The position numbers were made by a program, and so were the translations under genes. 64,000 bases of DNA from contig NZ_AP017367.1 in NCBI RefSeq assembly GCF_001548395.1, positions 3,943,001 through 4,007,000 on the forward strand, written 5' to 3'. The notes beneath the pieces were generated by a model that saw only the letters and a list, made by a program, of their open reading frames with translations, made no database searches and was not told the origin of the DNA. Source of the stretch: Leptolyngbya sp. O-77. Lineage in GTDB: Bacteria; Cyanobacteriota; Cyanobacteriia; Elainellales; Elainellaceae. Below are positions 16,455-26,517 of the stretch, piece after piece (position 1 is the first letter of the stretch; each line of letters begins with the position of its first letter).

Positions 16455-17342
16455 ATGACGCTTGTTCAACCGCTGGAATTAATTCAATCGGCTGCGAAGG
16501 GCGATCGCCCCTGGGACTGGCTGGGGTTAGTGCCGTTTTTTGCGTTCGCCTTGGCGTTTTTGGTGCTGCCTGCGCTGTCGATTGCCGTTCGCAGCTTTCA
16601 GGACAATGCGGGCCAGTTCACTTTGCAAAATATTCTGGATTTGCGCCAACCGAATATTATGTCAGCCTACGCGGTCAGCATTCGCCTCAGCCTGGTGACG
16701 GCGCTGATCGGTGGCGTGCTGGGGGCGCTGATGGCGTATACGGTGACGGCGGGCGGCTTGCCAGAAAAAGTGCGATCGCCCTTGGTCACCTTCTCCGGTG
16801 TCGCATCCAACTTTGCAGGGGTTCCCCTGGCCTTTGCCTTCATCGCCACGCTGGGGCGGCTGGGTCTGATGACGGGCTGGCTGAAAAATCTTGGGCTAGA
16901 TCTCTACGCCCAGGGCTTCAACCTCTACACGTTTTGGGGATTGATGCTCACCTACCTCTACTTTCAGATTCCGCTGACGGTGCTGATCCTGGTGCCAGCC
17001 TTCGACGGGCTGCGGCGGGAGTGGCGCGAGGCGGCGGAAAACCTGGGTGCGAGTTCCTGGGACTATTGGCGGCAGGTGGCGCTGCCGATTCTCATGCCGT
17101 CGCTGCTGGGCACGATGATTTTGCTGTTTGGCAACGCCTTTGGGGCGCACGCCACCGCCTACGCGCTCACGGGCGGGCAGATTAATCTGGTGACAATTTT
17201 GATTGACGCGCAGATCCGGGGCGATGCGCTGCAAAATCCGGGCTTGGGCAACGCGCTGGCGCTGGGCATGGTGGTGATCATGGCGGTGTCGATCGCCCTC
17301 TACTCCTGGCTGCAACGGCGCACATCAAGGTGGGTGCGATGA
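16455..17342 (+). CDS. ABC transporter permease 1 (Fe3+/polyamine-type)
   Basis: 295 residues with about six hydrophobic helices, the first at 25-45 (LVPFFAFALAFLVLPALSIA). The EAA docking loop is EAAENLGASSWDYWRQVALP, the form seen in PotB/CysT/FbpB-like permeases. It pairs with the next permease, whose ATG overlaps this stop codon in an ATGA. It begins 97 bp after the binding-protein gene. An inner-membrane channel subunit; substrate set by the binding protein. Confidence 0.92.
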   Translation: MTLVQPLELIQSAAKGDRPWDWLGLVPFFAFALAFLVLPALSIAVRSFQDNAGQFTLQNILDLRQPNIMSAYAVSIRLSLVTALIGGVLGALMAYTVTAGGLPEKVRSPLVTFSGVASNFAGVPLAFAFIATLGRLGLMTGWLKNLGLDLYAQGFNLYTFWGLMLTYLYFQIPLTVLILVPAFDGLRREWREAAENLGASSWDYWRQVALPILMPSLLGTMILLFGNAFGAHATAYALTGGQINLVTILIDAQIRGDALQNPGLGNALALGMVVIMAVSIALYSWLQRRTSRWVR

Positions 17343-18130
17343 CCGATTCGACCCGACGCGGCAACCTCTGGGCGTGGCTGTGGATGGCGATCGGCACGCT
17401 GTATTTTGCGATCCCGCTGATTGCGACGATCGACTTTTCGCTGCGGGCACAAAAAGATACCCTCAGCCTCGCCGCCTACAGCAACATTTTCGACGACCCC
17501 AAGTTTTTTGAAAGCTTTACCTTTTCAGCGCTGACGGCGCTGGGGGCGATCGCCCTCAGTTGGCTGCTGATCGTGCCCACGGCCTACTGGGTGCAGCTCC
17601 GTCTGCCCCGGATGCGCCCGGTGATGGAGCTGATCACGCTGCTGCCGTTTGTCGTGCCTGCGGTGGTGCTGGTCTTTGGGCTGATCCGCACTTACAGCAC
17701 CACCCTGCTCAACACACGCACGGGCGGCTGGATTTTGCTCACCGTCGCCTACGTCGTCCTCTCCTTTCCCTACATGTATCGCGCCGTAGACACTGGGATG
17801 CGAGCCATCAACGTGCAGACCCTTACTGAAGCCGCTCAGAGCCTCGGCGCAAGCTGGCCCGCCGTCATCCTGCGCGTCATCTTTCCCAACCTGCGCGTCG
17901 CCCTGCTCAACGGAGCCTTTATCACCTTCGCCATCGTCATGGGCGAATTCACGATCGCCGCTCTGCTTGCCCAGCCCGCCTTCGGCCCCTACATGAACCT
18001 GCTCGCCAGCAGCAAAGTCTACGAACCCTCTGCCCTTGCCGTCGTTAGCTTTGCCCTCACCTGGGGCGCAATCGGCATTGTGCAACTGCTGGGCCGCGGC
18101 AGCAGCGGCCAGTTGGGCGGGCCGCGATAG
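17339..18130 (+). CDS. ABC transporter permease 2 (Fe3+/polyamine-type)
   Basis: The ATG at 17339 overlaps the stop of permease 1 by four bases (ATGA), the classic coupled start, and is preferred over an in-frame GTG at 17330. 263 residues, about six membrane helices, EAA loop EAAQSLGASWPAVILRVIFP. It completes the heterodimeric channel of the importer. After the stop, a 12-bp duplication (GATAGTTGTAGC) and a pyrimidine heptamer array separate it from the ATPase gene. Confidence 0.92.
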   Translation: MTDSTRRGNLWAWLWMAIGTLYFAIPLIATIDFSLRAQKDTLSLAAYSNIFDDPKFFESFTFSALTALGAIALSWLLIVPTAYWVQLRLPRMRPVMELITLLPFVVPAVVLVFGLIRTYSTTLLNTRTGGWILLTVAYVVLSFPYMYRAVDTGMRAINVQTLTEAAQSLGASWPAVILRVIFPNLRVALLNGAFITFAIVMGEFTIAALLAQPAFGPYMNLLASSKVYEPSALAVVSFALTWGAIGIVQLLGRGSSGQLGGPR

Positions 18131-18189
18131 TTGTAGCGATAGTTGTAGCGTTGAAAATCAGGGTACAAGAAGAGAGCCGCCCCTTATTC

Positions 18190-18260
18190 AATCTTCGTTT
18201 TCCCTCTTCGTTTTTCGTTCTTCCCTCTTCATTTTTCGTTCTTCCTTCTTCCCTCTTCCC
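18190..18260. repeat. Pyrimidine heptamer array abutting ATPase start
   Basis: About nine units of the TTCGTTC/TTCCCTC type fill the 70 bases before the ATPase ATG at 18261. There is no purine-rich ribosome-binding site between array and ATG. Same unit family as at 10029-10083, 23041-23130 and 29398-29490. Confidence 0.88.
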
Positions 18261-19403
18261 ATGCACCTCTCCCTCAACCAACTCTCCAAATCCTACGGTG
18301 GCAAGACTTTGGCGGTTCGCGGAGTCGATTTGCAAGTCCAGTCAGGCGAGTTTGTCTCGCTGCTGGGGCCGTCGGGTTGCGGCAAGACGACGATTTTGCG
18401 GATGATTGCGGGGTTTGAAAAGCCGACGGGCGGCACAATTTTGCTAAATGGGCAGGATATCACCCGGATTCCGGCAAATCGACGGGATATGGGCATGGTG
18501 TTTCAGTCTTACAGTCTGTTTCCCCACATGACGGCGGCGCAAAATATTGCCTTTGGGCTGGGGCTGCGAAAAATGAACCGGGGCCAACAGCAGCAGCGCG
18601 TCGAGGAAATGCTGGAACTGGTGGGGCTGGGCAGTATGGGCGATCGCTTTCCGCATCAGCTTTCGGGCGGGCAGCAGCAGCGGGTGGCGCTGGCGCGGGC
18701 GCTGGCGATTTCGCCGCAGGTGTTGCTGCTCGACGAACCCCTGTCGGCGCTGGATGCCAAGGTGCGCGTGCAGCTCCGCAACGAGATTCGCCGGATTCAG
18801 CAGCAGTTGGGCATTACCACGCTGTTTGTGACGCATGACCAGGAAGAGGCGCTGTGTGTGAGCGATCGCGTCGTGGTCATGTCCCAAGGAAAAATTGAGC
18901 AACTAGGCACGCCAGAGGAGATTTACCTGACCCCCAGCACTGCGTTTACTGCCTCCTTCATCGGTGCAATGAACCAGATCCCCGGCTTTTGGGTAGACGG
19001 CAAAGTCCGCATCGACACCCACCCCAACACCAGCCTGCCCGACGAGTTTTTGCAGACGCAGCTCGTGGAGTTGCCAGAGGGTAGCCGCGTGGTGGTGCTG
19101 GTGCGCCCCGAAAGCATCACCGCCCAGCCGCCAGAGCAGACGGCTCCGCCGAACACTAACTTGCTCAGCGGCTTGATCACGGGTCGAACCTTCCTTGGCT
19201 CAGCGGTGCGACTGTCGGTGCTGGTGGGCGAGTTTTATTTGAATGTGGATGTGCCGACAGGTCAGGCAGAGACGTTTGCGGCTGGGCAACTGGTGCAACT
19301 CAGCTTTCCGCCGGAACAGTGTCGCGTGCTGACGGTCGAGGCAGCGCCTGCGTCTGTTGGGCGGGCAACGCCGCTGAATGTCGAAGATCCGGTGCGCGAC
19401 TAA
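18261..19403 (+). CDS. ABC transporter ATP-binding protein (Fe3+/polyamine-type)
   Basis: I chose ATG 18261 (MHLSLNQLSKSYGGKTL), giving 380 residues; the frame is open upstream but overlaps the permease gene and reads as repeat. Walker A GPSGCGKTT, Q-loop GMVFQSYSLFPHMT, signature LSGGQQQR, Walker B VLLLDEP, switch His FVTHDQEEA. A C-terminal TOBE-like regulatory domain (about 240-375) is present, as in PotA/FbpC. It powers the importer encoded just upstream. The start is preceded by a pyrimidine repeat instead of a Shine-Dalgarno sequence, which might separate its expression from that of the permeases. Confidence 0.93.
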   Translation: MHLSLNQLSKSYGGKTLAVRGVDLQVQSGEFVSLLGPSGCGKTTILRMIAGFEKPTGGTILLNGQDITRIPANRRDMGMVFQSYSLFPHMTAAQNIAFGLGLRKMNRGQQQQRVEEMLELVGLGSMGDRFPHQLSGGQQQRVALARALAISPQVLLLDEPLSALDAKVRVQLRNEIRRIQQQLGITTLFVTHDQEEALCVSDRVVVMSQGKIEQLGTPEEIYLTPSTAFTASFIGAMNQIPGFWVDGKVRIDTHPNTSLPDEFLQTQLVELPEGSRVVVLVRPESITAQPPEQTAPPNTNLLSGLITGRTFLGSAVRLSVLVGEFYLNVDVPTGQAETFAAGQLVQLSFPPEQCRVLTVEAAPASVGRATPLNVEDPVRD

Positions 19404-19653
19404 AACGGGACGAAGTGGGTAACTCACCTGGACTAAAGAGTTAGTCCTAGGGCGCGTCATCAATTAAGCTCAGAAACCTTAAGGAATCAGCAGTATCGCG
19501 CCCGCCTAAGCAAACCAGGCTAGGGGCTGAACCTCTTAAGAAATCAGTGTTGAGCAGACAATTGATGACAGCCCCTAGAATCACCCATTCGGGGCTGGAA
19601 ATTTTGCAGGGTTTAGGCAGTCGATCGTTACATTAAGAAATAGTTTAGAGTTA

Positions 19654-19693
19654 GTCTGGTACGCAGTTTCTATGCGTTGAGCCAGACTTTTTT
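19654..19693 (+). terminator. Terminator-like hairpin ending at the DUF3285 start codon
   Basis: GTCTGG at 19654-19659 pairs with CCAGAC at 19682-19687. An inner stem, ACGCA with TGCGT, encloses a 7-base loop. Six T residues (19688-19693) follow and the ATG of the next gene begins at 19694. The layout is that of an intrinsic terminator or attenuator placed exactly before a gene. Confidence 0.6.
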
Positions 19694-19915
19694 ATGAGTG
19701 ACATTTCACAACCTGCCTCATCGGAAGACACGCCTGCTAGCGTTTCCGAAGCCCCCGATCCCGCTCAGGCTACGCCATCGGAGCCGCCGCCCAGCTATGT
19801 GAAGCTGGCCATGCGGAACATGGTTCGCAAGCGGGGCACGTCGCTCAAGCATTTTGCACTGACGACGGTGGGGCTGCTGGGACTGCTGGTGGGGCTGGCC
19901 TACCTAACGCGGTGA
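19694..19915 (+). CDS. DUF3285 family small membrane protein
   Basis: 73 residues. A Ser/Pro/Glu-rich N-terminus (1-33) is followed by PPSYVKLAMRNMVRKRGTSL and a single C-terminal membrane helix (HFALTTVGLLGLLVGLAYLT). This is the conserved core of the cyanobacterial DUF3285 family, function unknown, and the position directly before ybeY (7-bp gap) fits what I recall of the family. No Shine-Dalgarno sequence is visible: the ATG directly follows the T-run of the hairpin at 19654-19693. Confidence 0.85.
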   Translation: MSDISQPASSEDTPASVSEAPDPAQATPSEPPPSYVKLAMRNMVRKRGTSLKHFALTTVGLLGLLVGLAYLTR

Positions 19916-19922
19916 AGGGACG

Positions 19923-20522
19923 ATGATTCCAGAATTTCCGGGTCGAGCCGATATCCCAGAAGCCTCCGGAGTGGGGCGTTTGGCTGCTGAAGTATGGACT
20001 GGAACGCCTGAAACCCAGTCTGCTCAGGGAGTTTCGGTTGAGGTGGATGTGCAGGAAGAGGGGGCGATCGCCTCTCCCATTTCTCAGGACACCTGGATCA
20101 CCTGGTTCCAAACCTGGCTGACGGCACTAGTGCCCGATTTATCTCCTATTGGGGTATATGAGCTAAGTCTGCGCCTCACCACCGATGCCGAGATTCACCA
20201 GCTCAATGCTCAATACCGCCAAGTCGATCGCCCAACGGATGTGCTGTCGTTTTCTGCGCTGGAGTCTGGCGTGGCGCTGCCTGCCGGACTGCTTGCCGAA
20301 GAACCCTTTCCTCTAGGCGACATCATCATCTCGCTGGATACCGCCGCTGCCCAGGCGCAACAGCGCAACCACACGCTGACCGAAGAACTAGCTTGGCTGG
20401 CGACTCACGGGCTGCTGCACTTACTGGGATGGGATCATCCTGACGAAGCCCAACTCCAAAAAATGTTGCAGCAACAAGTTAATCTGCTACAAACTGTTGC
20501 GCTGGAGGTTCAGTATGATTAA
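19923..20522 (+). CDS. ybeY: Endoribonuclease YbeY (rRNA maturation factor)
   Basis: 199 residues. The zinc-binding signature HGLLHLLGWDH is at residues 162-172 with His162, His166 and His172. The upstream element DVLSFSALES and LGDIIISLDTA are typical. The enzyme acts in 16S rRNA 3'-end processing and ribosome quality control. An N-terminal extension of about 75 residues (to SPIGVYELSLRL) precedes the conserved core, longer than the E. coli protein (155) but common in cyanobacteria. It starts 7 bp after the DUF3285 gene and is likely co-transcribed with it. Confidence 0.95.
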   Translation: MIPEFPGRADIPEASGVGRLAAEVWTGTPETQSAQGVSVEVDVQEEGAIASPISQDTWITWFQTWLTALVPDLSPIGVYELSLRLTTDAEIHQLNAQYRQVDRPTDVLSFSALESGVALPAGLLAEEPFPLGDIIISLDTAAAQAQQRNHTLTEELAWLATHGLLHLLGWDHPDEAQLQKMLQQQVNLLQTVALEVQYD

Positions 20523-20755
20523 CCAGGGAGTCATAGCCATGTCCTTTGCCGTTGGGAACTGGGCATCCTGATGATTGACGAAGCGAAACGACGAAACCGC
20601 CAGCAAGGCTGTAGTTGGTCATCCACTCTTCTTTCCTGTTCGCCTGAACTTTTTTCTTGATACTGTCGGAGTTCTGATTTGAACTCTTAAGCGATCGCCT
20701 ACTGGTCATTGCCTGGGTTTCTCTCCTATCCGTATTCAAAGTTGCGACGGTTCCT

Positions 20756-21220
20756 ATGCCTCAGCCCCTCCCCACCGAAAATTTTCAGGCTGTTCCACCG
20801 CCCCCCATTCCGTTTCCCACCAAGCCCAACCGCGATCTTTCGTGGAAAGTTGCCTCTAGTTTATTTGTGAGTTTTCGCTACGCCTGGGCGGGTTTGACCT
20901 ATGCCTTCTTTACGCAGCGAAATTTTCGGATTCACCTGCTGGTGGGCAGCGTGGCGATCGGGCTTAGCCTTTGGCTCCAGCTCAGCCGCGTCGAAATTGC
21001 GGTCATTGGTCTGACCAGCGGCCTCGTGCTGACGATGGAACTGCTGAACACCGCCCTTGAGTCTGTGGTTGACCTGACCGTTAAGCAGACCTATCACGAA
21101 CTCGCCAAAACCGCTAAGGACTGCGCTGCCGGAGCGGTTTTGATTTCGGCGATCGCCGCCCTGCTGGTGGCTGGTTCGCTGCTGCTGCCGCCGCTGCTAG
21201 CCGTTCTGGGCCTTGCTTGA
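20756..21220 (+). CDS. dgkA: Diacylglycerol kinase / undecaprenol kinase family (DgkA)
   Basis: 154 residues. A 40-residue N-terminal leader precedes the membrane core with three helices (about 65-85, 90-110 and 125-150). The family signature is ELLNTALESVVDLTV, holding the conserved Glu residues for the phosphoryl-transfer site. The Gram-positive-like form of DgkA often phosphorylates undecaprenol, so the lipid substrate is uncertain. It follows ybeY after a 233-bp spacer and precedes trpG/pabA, an order I recall from cyanobacteria. Confidence 0.9.
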   Translation: MPQPLPTENFQAVPPPPIPFPTKPNRDLSWKVASSLFVSFRYAWAGLTYAFFTQRNFRIHLLVGSVAIGLSLWLQLSRVEIAVIGLTSGLVLTMELLNTALESVVDLTVKQTYHELAKTAKDCAAGAVLISAIAALLVAGSLLLPPLLAVLGLA

Positions 21221-21486
21221 GGGGTGATGGAGTGACGGAGTGACGGAGTGATGGAGCAGACTTTCCAACCCCTCAATACCCCAATACCCCAACCCCTCGT
21301 TCGGCGAAGCTCACGAGCCGCCAATACCAAAACACTCCAACACCCCAACACCCCAACACCTCTAAGATGCGCTTTAAAAGTGCCTAGAGAGATTGATTGT
21401 TGTGCCCGACGCACACGAAAAATCAACTTTTAAAACAGACCCTAACCCCCAACCCCTAACCCCCAACCCCTAACCCCCAACCCCTC
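21221..21486. repeat. Octamer and 14-mer low-complexity arrays before trpG/pabA
   Basis: Three arrays fill the spacer. At about 21223-21253 an 8-bp unit GAGTGACG/GAGTGATG is repeated. At 21265-21360 there are imperfect AATACCCC/AACACCCC octamers. At 21440-21485 a 14-bp unit (CCCTAACCCCCAAC) is repeated three times and ends one base before the ATG at 21487. No Shine-Dalgarno sequence is present there. Confidence 0.88.
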
Positions 21487-22098
21487 ATGATCCTGGTCAT
21501 CGACAACTACGACAGCTTTACCTATAACCTGGTGCAATATCTGGGGGAACTGGGCGAAGAACTGCCCGTCGCTGCCGATATCCGGGTCTATCGCAACGAC
21601 GAGATCACGGTGGAAGAGATTCGGCAATTGCAGCCAGACGGCATTGTAATCTCGCCCGGCCCAGGACGGCCGGAGGATGCAGGCATCTCGCCGCAGGTGA
21701 TTGCTGAACTGGGGCCAGAAGTGCCGCTGCTGGGCGTGTGCCTGGGGCATCAGGGGATTGGGCAGGTATTTGGCGGTCGGGTGACTTCGGCGGCGGAGCT
21801 AATGCATGGCAAAACGTCTGCAATCGAGCATACGGGCGTGGGCGTGTTTGAGGGCATCCCCAGCCCCATGACGGCGACGCGCTACCACAGCCTGGTGGTG
21901 GATCGGGAAACCTGTCCCGATGTACTGGAAATTACCGCCTGGGTGGAAGACGGCACGATTATGGGCGTGCGCCATCGAGAATTTCCGCACCTCCAAGGCG
22001 TACAGTTTCACCCCGAAAGCATTCTCACCGACCAGGGCAAGTCGTTATTGCGAAACTTCCTGCGGCAGATTCCGCCCCGTCCAGCGGCCGTGGGCTAG
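21487..22098 (+). CDS. trpG: Glutamine amidotransferase subunit of anthranilate / aminodeoxychorismate synthase
   Basis: 203 residues, class-I glutamine amidotransferase. The nucleophile is Cys85 in GVCLGHQGIGQ; His175 and Glu177 are in VQFHPESIL. It begins MILVIDNYDSFTYNLVQYLG, the standard start of TrpG/PabA. It releases ammonia from glutamine for the synthase subunit making anthranilate (tryptophan) or aminodeoxychorismate (folate); one protein may serve both. No trpE or pabB is adjacent. The start follows the C-rich repeat array directly. Its last 54 bases overlap the convergent cyclotransferase-like gene. Confidence 0.93.
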   Translation: MILVIDNYDSFTYNLVQYLGELGEELPVAADIRVYRNDEITVEEIRQLQPDGIVISPGPGRPEDAGISPQVIAELGPEVPLLGVCLGHQGIGQVFGGRVTSAAELMHGKTSAIEHTGVGVFEGIPSPMTATRYHSLVVDRETCPDVLEITAWVEDGTIMGVRHREFPHLQGVQFHPESILTDQGKSLLRNFLRQIPPRPAAVG

Positions 22099-22479
22099 GC
22101 GCGTGCCGCCAAGCTGTTCTGCCTGTTTCGTCGCCATCCAATAGAGCCAGGCCTGGCCCAGCGCTTCCCGGTTCAGGTCATACACCGTTGCCAGCGATCG
22201 CTCGTATTCGTTTAGCAGCGGCGAGCCGTCGGGATCATAGCCCTCCAGTTCATCCAGCGCCGCCAGCACGCCAAAATCCGCAAAGGACAGCACATAGCCA
22301 TAAACAGGGTCTTCCCCAGGCGTGAGCGCCGGATACCCCATAGGCAAGTCATAGAGCGTGCCCAGGGCGATCGCCTCTACGCTGGCCACCACTTTGCCCT
22401 CACAGTAGCGCGGATAGAAATATTCGCCGGGTTTCAGCGTACCGTAGACAAAAACATGCAGCAGGTCGGGAGAAAGCAT
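22045..22479 (-). CDS. Gamma-glutamylcyclotransferase-like (AIG2/GGCT) protein
   Basis: 144 residues. The N-terminus LHVFVYGTLKPGEYFY holds the YGTL substrate loop of the GGCT-like fold. The conserved acid is in LAALDELEGYDP (catalytic Glu of the family), and YERSLATVYD completes the barrel. Members cyclise gamma-glutamyl amines to 5-oxoproline or act on related gamma-glutamyl compounds; the substrate is not decidable. The 3' end overlaps trpG by 54 bp on the opposite strand. Confidence 0.85.
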   Translation of the reverse strand: MLSPDLLHVFVYGTLKPGEYFYPRYCEGKVVASVEAIALGTLYDLPMGYPALTPGEDPVYGYVLSFADFGVLAALDELEGYDPDGSPLLNEYERSLATVYDLNREALGQAWLYWMATKQAEQLGGTRLAHGRWTGRNLPQEVSQ

Positions 22480-22518
22480 TTTGCAAGGAGAGATGCAGGG
22501 TTTATCTAGGGTTTATCT

Positions 22519-23004
22519 TTAGTTTCCCGCATTTTGCCCAGGCGGATTAGCCAGCCAGAACTTTTGCGTCAGAAGGGGTTCAAGCTCTGGGGGAAACGGA
22601 CAATGGGCAGGCAGGGCAACATCAGGATAGTCGTCCTTCACCTGTCCAGCAGCATAGCGCCAGGACGCTTCAAAAATCTCGGCGAGATAACCCTTGAGGC
22701 TGGGTGAATCTCTGAGAAGCAGTTGGATTTCGCTGCGCTGTTCTTTGATCGGGTTTTCCCAACCCCGATAATCCTCTGGAGACTTGACATAAACCCGCTT
22801 CAGCAAATGACTCAGCAACACTCGCAGGCGGCTTTCTAGCTCTCGGCGATCGCGCTTTGCCAACGCCTCAACCTCCTCAATCAGATGTTCCCAGTCCACA
22901 GTGCCAAACTCGCCTGCTCGCAGCTTAGTCACAGTTTCGTCTATCCAGAGGCAAAAATCTTGGTCATAGAGCGTAGCTTTCGCTGGAAACTCCGCCATAC
23001 CCAT
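22519..23004 (-). CDS. DUF29 family protein
   Basis: 161 residues. The pattern YDQDFCLWIDETVTKLRAG, then DWEHLIEEVEALAKRDRREL, followed by a helical LLSHLLKRVY and PSLKGYLAEIFEASW, is that of the DUF29 family. DUF29 proteins are abundant in cyanobacteria and of unknown function, possibly toxin-antitoxin or mobile-element linked (weak). Starts at 23004 or two codons in are equally possible. A heptamer array lies upstream. Confidence 0.88.
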   Translation of the reverse strand: MGMAEFPAKATLYDQDFCLWIDETVTKLRAGEFGTVDWEHLIEEVEALAKRDRRELESRLRVLLSHLLKRVYVKSPEDYRGWENPIKEQRSEIQLLLRDSPSLKGYLAEIFEASWRYAAGQVKDDYPDVALPAHCPFPPELEPLLTQKFWLANPPGQNAGN

Positions 23005-23040
23005 CTCCCATCATGCAAACTTCTCCAGAATCCAACCCCT

Positions 23041-23130
23041 CTTCCCTCTTCCCTCTTCCCTCTTCCCTCTTCCCTCGTTCTTCGTTCTTCGTTCTTCGTT
23101 CTTCGTTCTTCGTTCTTCGTTCTTCCCTCT
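23041..23130. repeat. Pyrimidine heptamer array (TTCCCTC then TTCGTTC)
   Basis: About five TTCCCTC-type units are followed by about seven TTCGTTC-type units on the plus strand. They fill the spacer between the DUF29 gene and the amidohydrolase gene and stop exactly at the amidohydrolase stop codon. Two unit types in one array suggest block-wise duplication. Confidence 0.92.
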
Positions 23131-24354
23131 TCATTCTCCAAACAACACCTTACCCTGACGAACCGTAGCCAACACGTCGGCCGGCGTGACGCGAGTAACG
23201 ATACTGGCAGGAATGTGGCGACTAGCGCGGAGATGCGGTTGGGTAAAGTCCAGCACGACAAAATCCGCAGGAAGCCCTTGTTCTAGATAGCCGTAGGTGT
23301 CGCCGCCGAGGAGCGATCGCACGTTGGTGGTCACCATTTTTAGAATTTCCCTGGGATCGGGGCGAATCGAATCGCCGTACTGGCTCTTGGCGACTTTATA
23401 GGTGAAATCCAGTTCGGCAAACAGGTTGGGGCTGTTGAGCAGGCCGTTGTCGGTGCCCAGGAGCAGGTTGGCGTTGCTTTCTAATAATTTGGCGATGGGC
23501 GGCAGCGGCAGCCCTAGGTTGGCATTGGCGCGGGGGTTGAGGGCGACATTCACGCGGTGCTGGCTCATCAGGGCGATTTCGGCATCGTTGGCGACGGTGG
23601 CATGAATCACCAGATGCGGCTGATACAGATCCAGCGCCCGCTCCAGGTCGCCGCGCCCCGTGACGGCGAGACTCACCTCCCGATAGCCGTCGTTTTCCAG
23701 GCAGTGGATCGCCCGCAGCTTTCCCTGTGCCTCGGTCATCTCGCGAATTTGCACCCAGGCGGCATCGGTGAGGTCGTTCATGGTACTTTCCGAAAAGCCG
23801 TCGGCAACTGCCAGCACGGCCGCCAGTTCCGCCAGCGCTGCATCCGAGAGCGGAGCCTGGTTTTCCCGAAGCTGGGCATCGCTAAAGGGCAACTCGTTGA
23901 ACTGCCCCAAGACTATCGATCGCACGCCGGTTTCGGCGGAAGCGCGACGCAGTAGCTCGCTGCCATACGCGCCCTGCTCCCGAAAGTCGATGTGTCCCAC
24001 CGTGCCCGTGCGGGCCATGTAGTGGAGGTGGGCGGTGATGTGGCGGAGGTGTTCGGCTTCGGATTGTTTCGCGAGTTCTCGATATTTGTAGCCGTGGGGG
24101 CGAAAGAAGCCCTGCTCTAGTGTCATGCCCGTTGCGCCGTCGGGCAGGCACGAGTCGCCCATGTGGGTGTGGCTGTTGTAGAAAGCAGGCAAAATGACCT
24201 GTGCGCCGCGAGTCAGACTCAGTTCATCGAAGCTGAGGCAGGGCGGGCCGAGTTCCAGGCGGGTGATGGTGTCGGTGGTGACGGAGAGGCGATCGCACCA
24301 GTGCGGCTCTAGCTCTGGGCCATACAGCACAACGCAGTCGGTGAATTCCAGCAT
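23131..24354 (-). CDS. Amidohydrolase-family metal-dependent hydrolase
   Basis: I chose the ATG with complement at 24352-24354 (MLEFTDCVVLYGPE), giving 407 residues. The frame is open for 25 more codons without family resemblance. The metal-binding motif is YNSHTHMGD (H-x-H), with later H in LVIHATVAND and the catalytic Asp in LLLGTDNGLLNSP. The C-terminal GLPADFVVLDFTQPHL is typical of chlorohydrolase/guanine-deaminase-like enzymes. It probably hydrolyses a C-N bond in a cyclic or amide substrate, which cannot be named. Divergent from the kinase gene. Confidence 0.87.
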   Translation of the reverse strand: MLEFTDCVVLYGPELEPHWCDRLSVTTDTITRLELGPPCLSFDELSLTRGAQVILPAFYNSHTHMGDSCLPDGATGMTLEQGFFRPHGYKYRELAKQSEAEHLRHITAHLHYMARTGTVGHIDFREQGAYGSELLRRASAETGVRSIVLGQFNELPFSDAQLRENQAPLSDAALAELAAVLAVADGFSESTMNDLTDAAWVQIREMTEAQGKLRAIHCLENDGYREVSLAVTGRGDLERALDLYQPHLVIHATVANDAEIALMSQHRVNVALNPRANANLGLPLPPIAKLLESNANLLLGTDNGLLNSPNLFAELDFTYKVAKSQYGDSIRPDPREILKMVTTNVRSLLGGDTYGYLEQGLPADFVVLDFTQPHLRASRHIPASIVTRVTPADVLATVRQGKVLFGE

Positions 24355-24598
24355 CGGCAGCGGGTTGGAGTGGGGTAGGGCAGACGTGACGTGACATTCA
24401 ATGGCGAGATGTGGCGATTCTAATCCCACCCGATGGAAAATTGTCGTAGGCCATTCACAATTTGTTGATTAGCTGATCACTTTCCAGTCCCCTTTCTAGT
24501 CTCATTAGCTCATCCTGGGCAAGGCCCCCGCAGCCTCTCCACCCCACTCCAAAATCCCAAATCCCCCCAACCCCATTCACCTCTCCCTGCAACCCTCT

Positions 24599-26431
<1,833 letters not shown>

Positions 26432-26437
26432 GGCCGA

Positions 26438-26509
26438 TTTTAGATTGGGGATTTTGGATTCTGGATTAGAGACTCAGCCCCCCTCCAAAATCCAAAATCT
26501 AAAATCCAA
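26438..26509. repeat. Inverted heptamer cassette between convergent genes
   Basis: TTTTAGATTGGGGATTTTGG-type units at 26438-26466 face CCAAAATCCAAAATCTAAAA-type units at 26483-26509. The two arms can pair into a long hairpin with a short loop, filling the gap between the kinase gene (end 26431) and ndk (end 26518). It is a plausible bidirectional terminator. Confidence 0.8.
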
Positions 26510-26517
26510 CATTAAGC

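Noticed and set aside
23041..23130. Possible CRISPR array
   Set aside because: Units are 7 bp with no spacers; this is a short tandem repeat, not CRISPR. The same applies to the other heptamer arrays.
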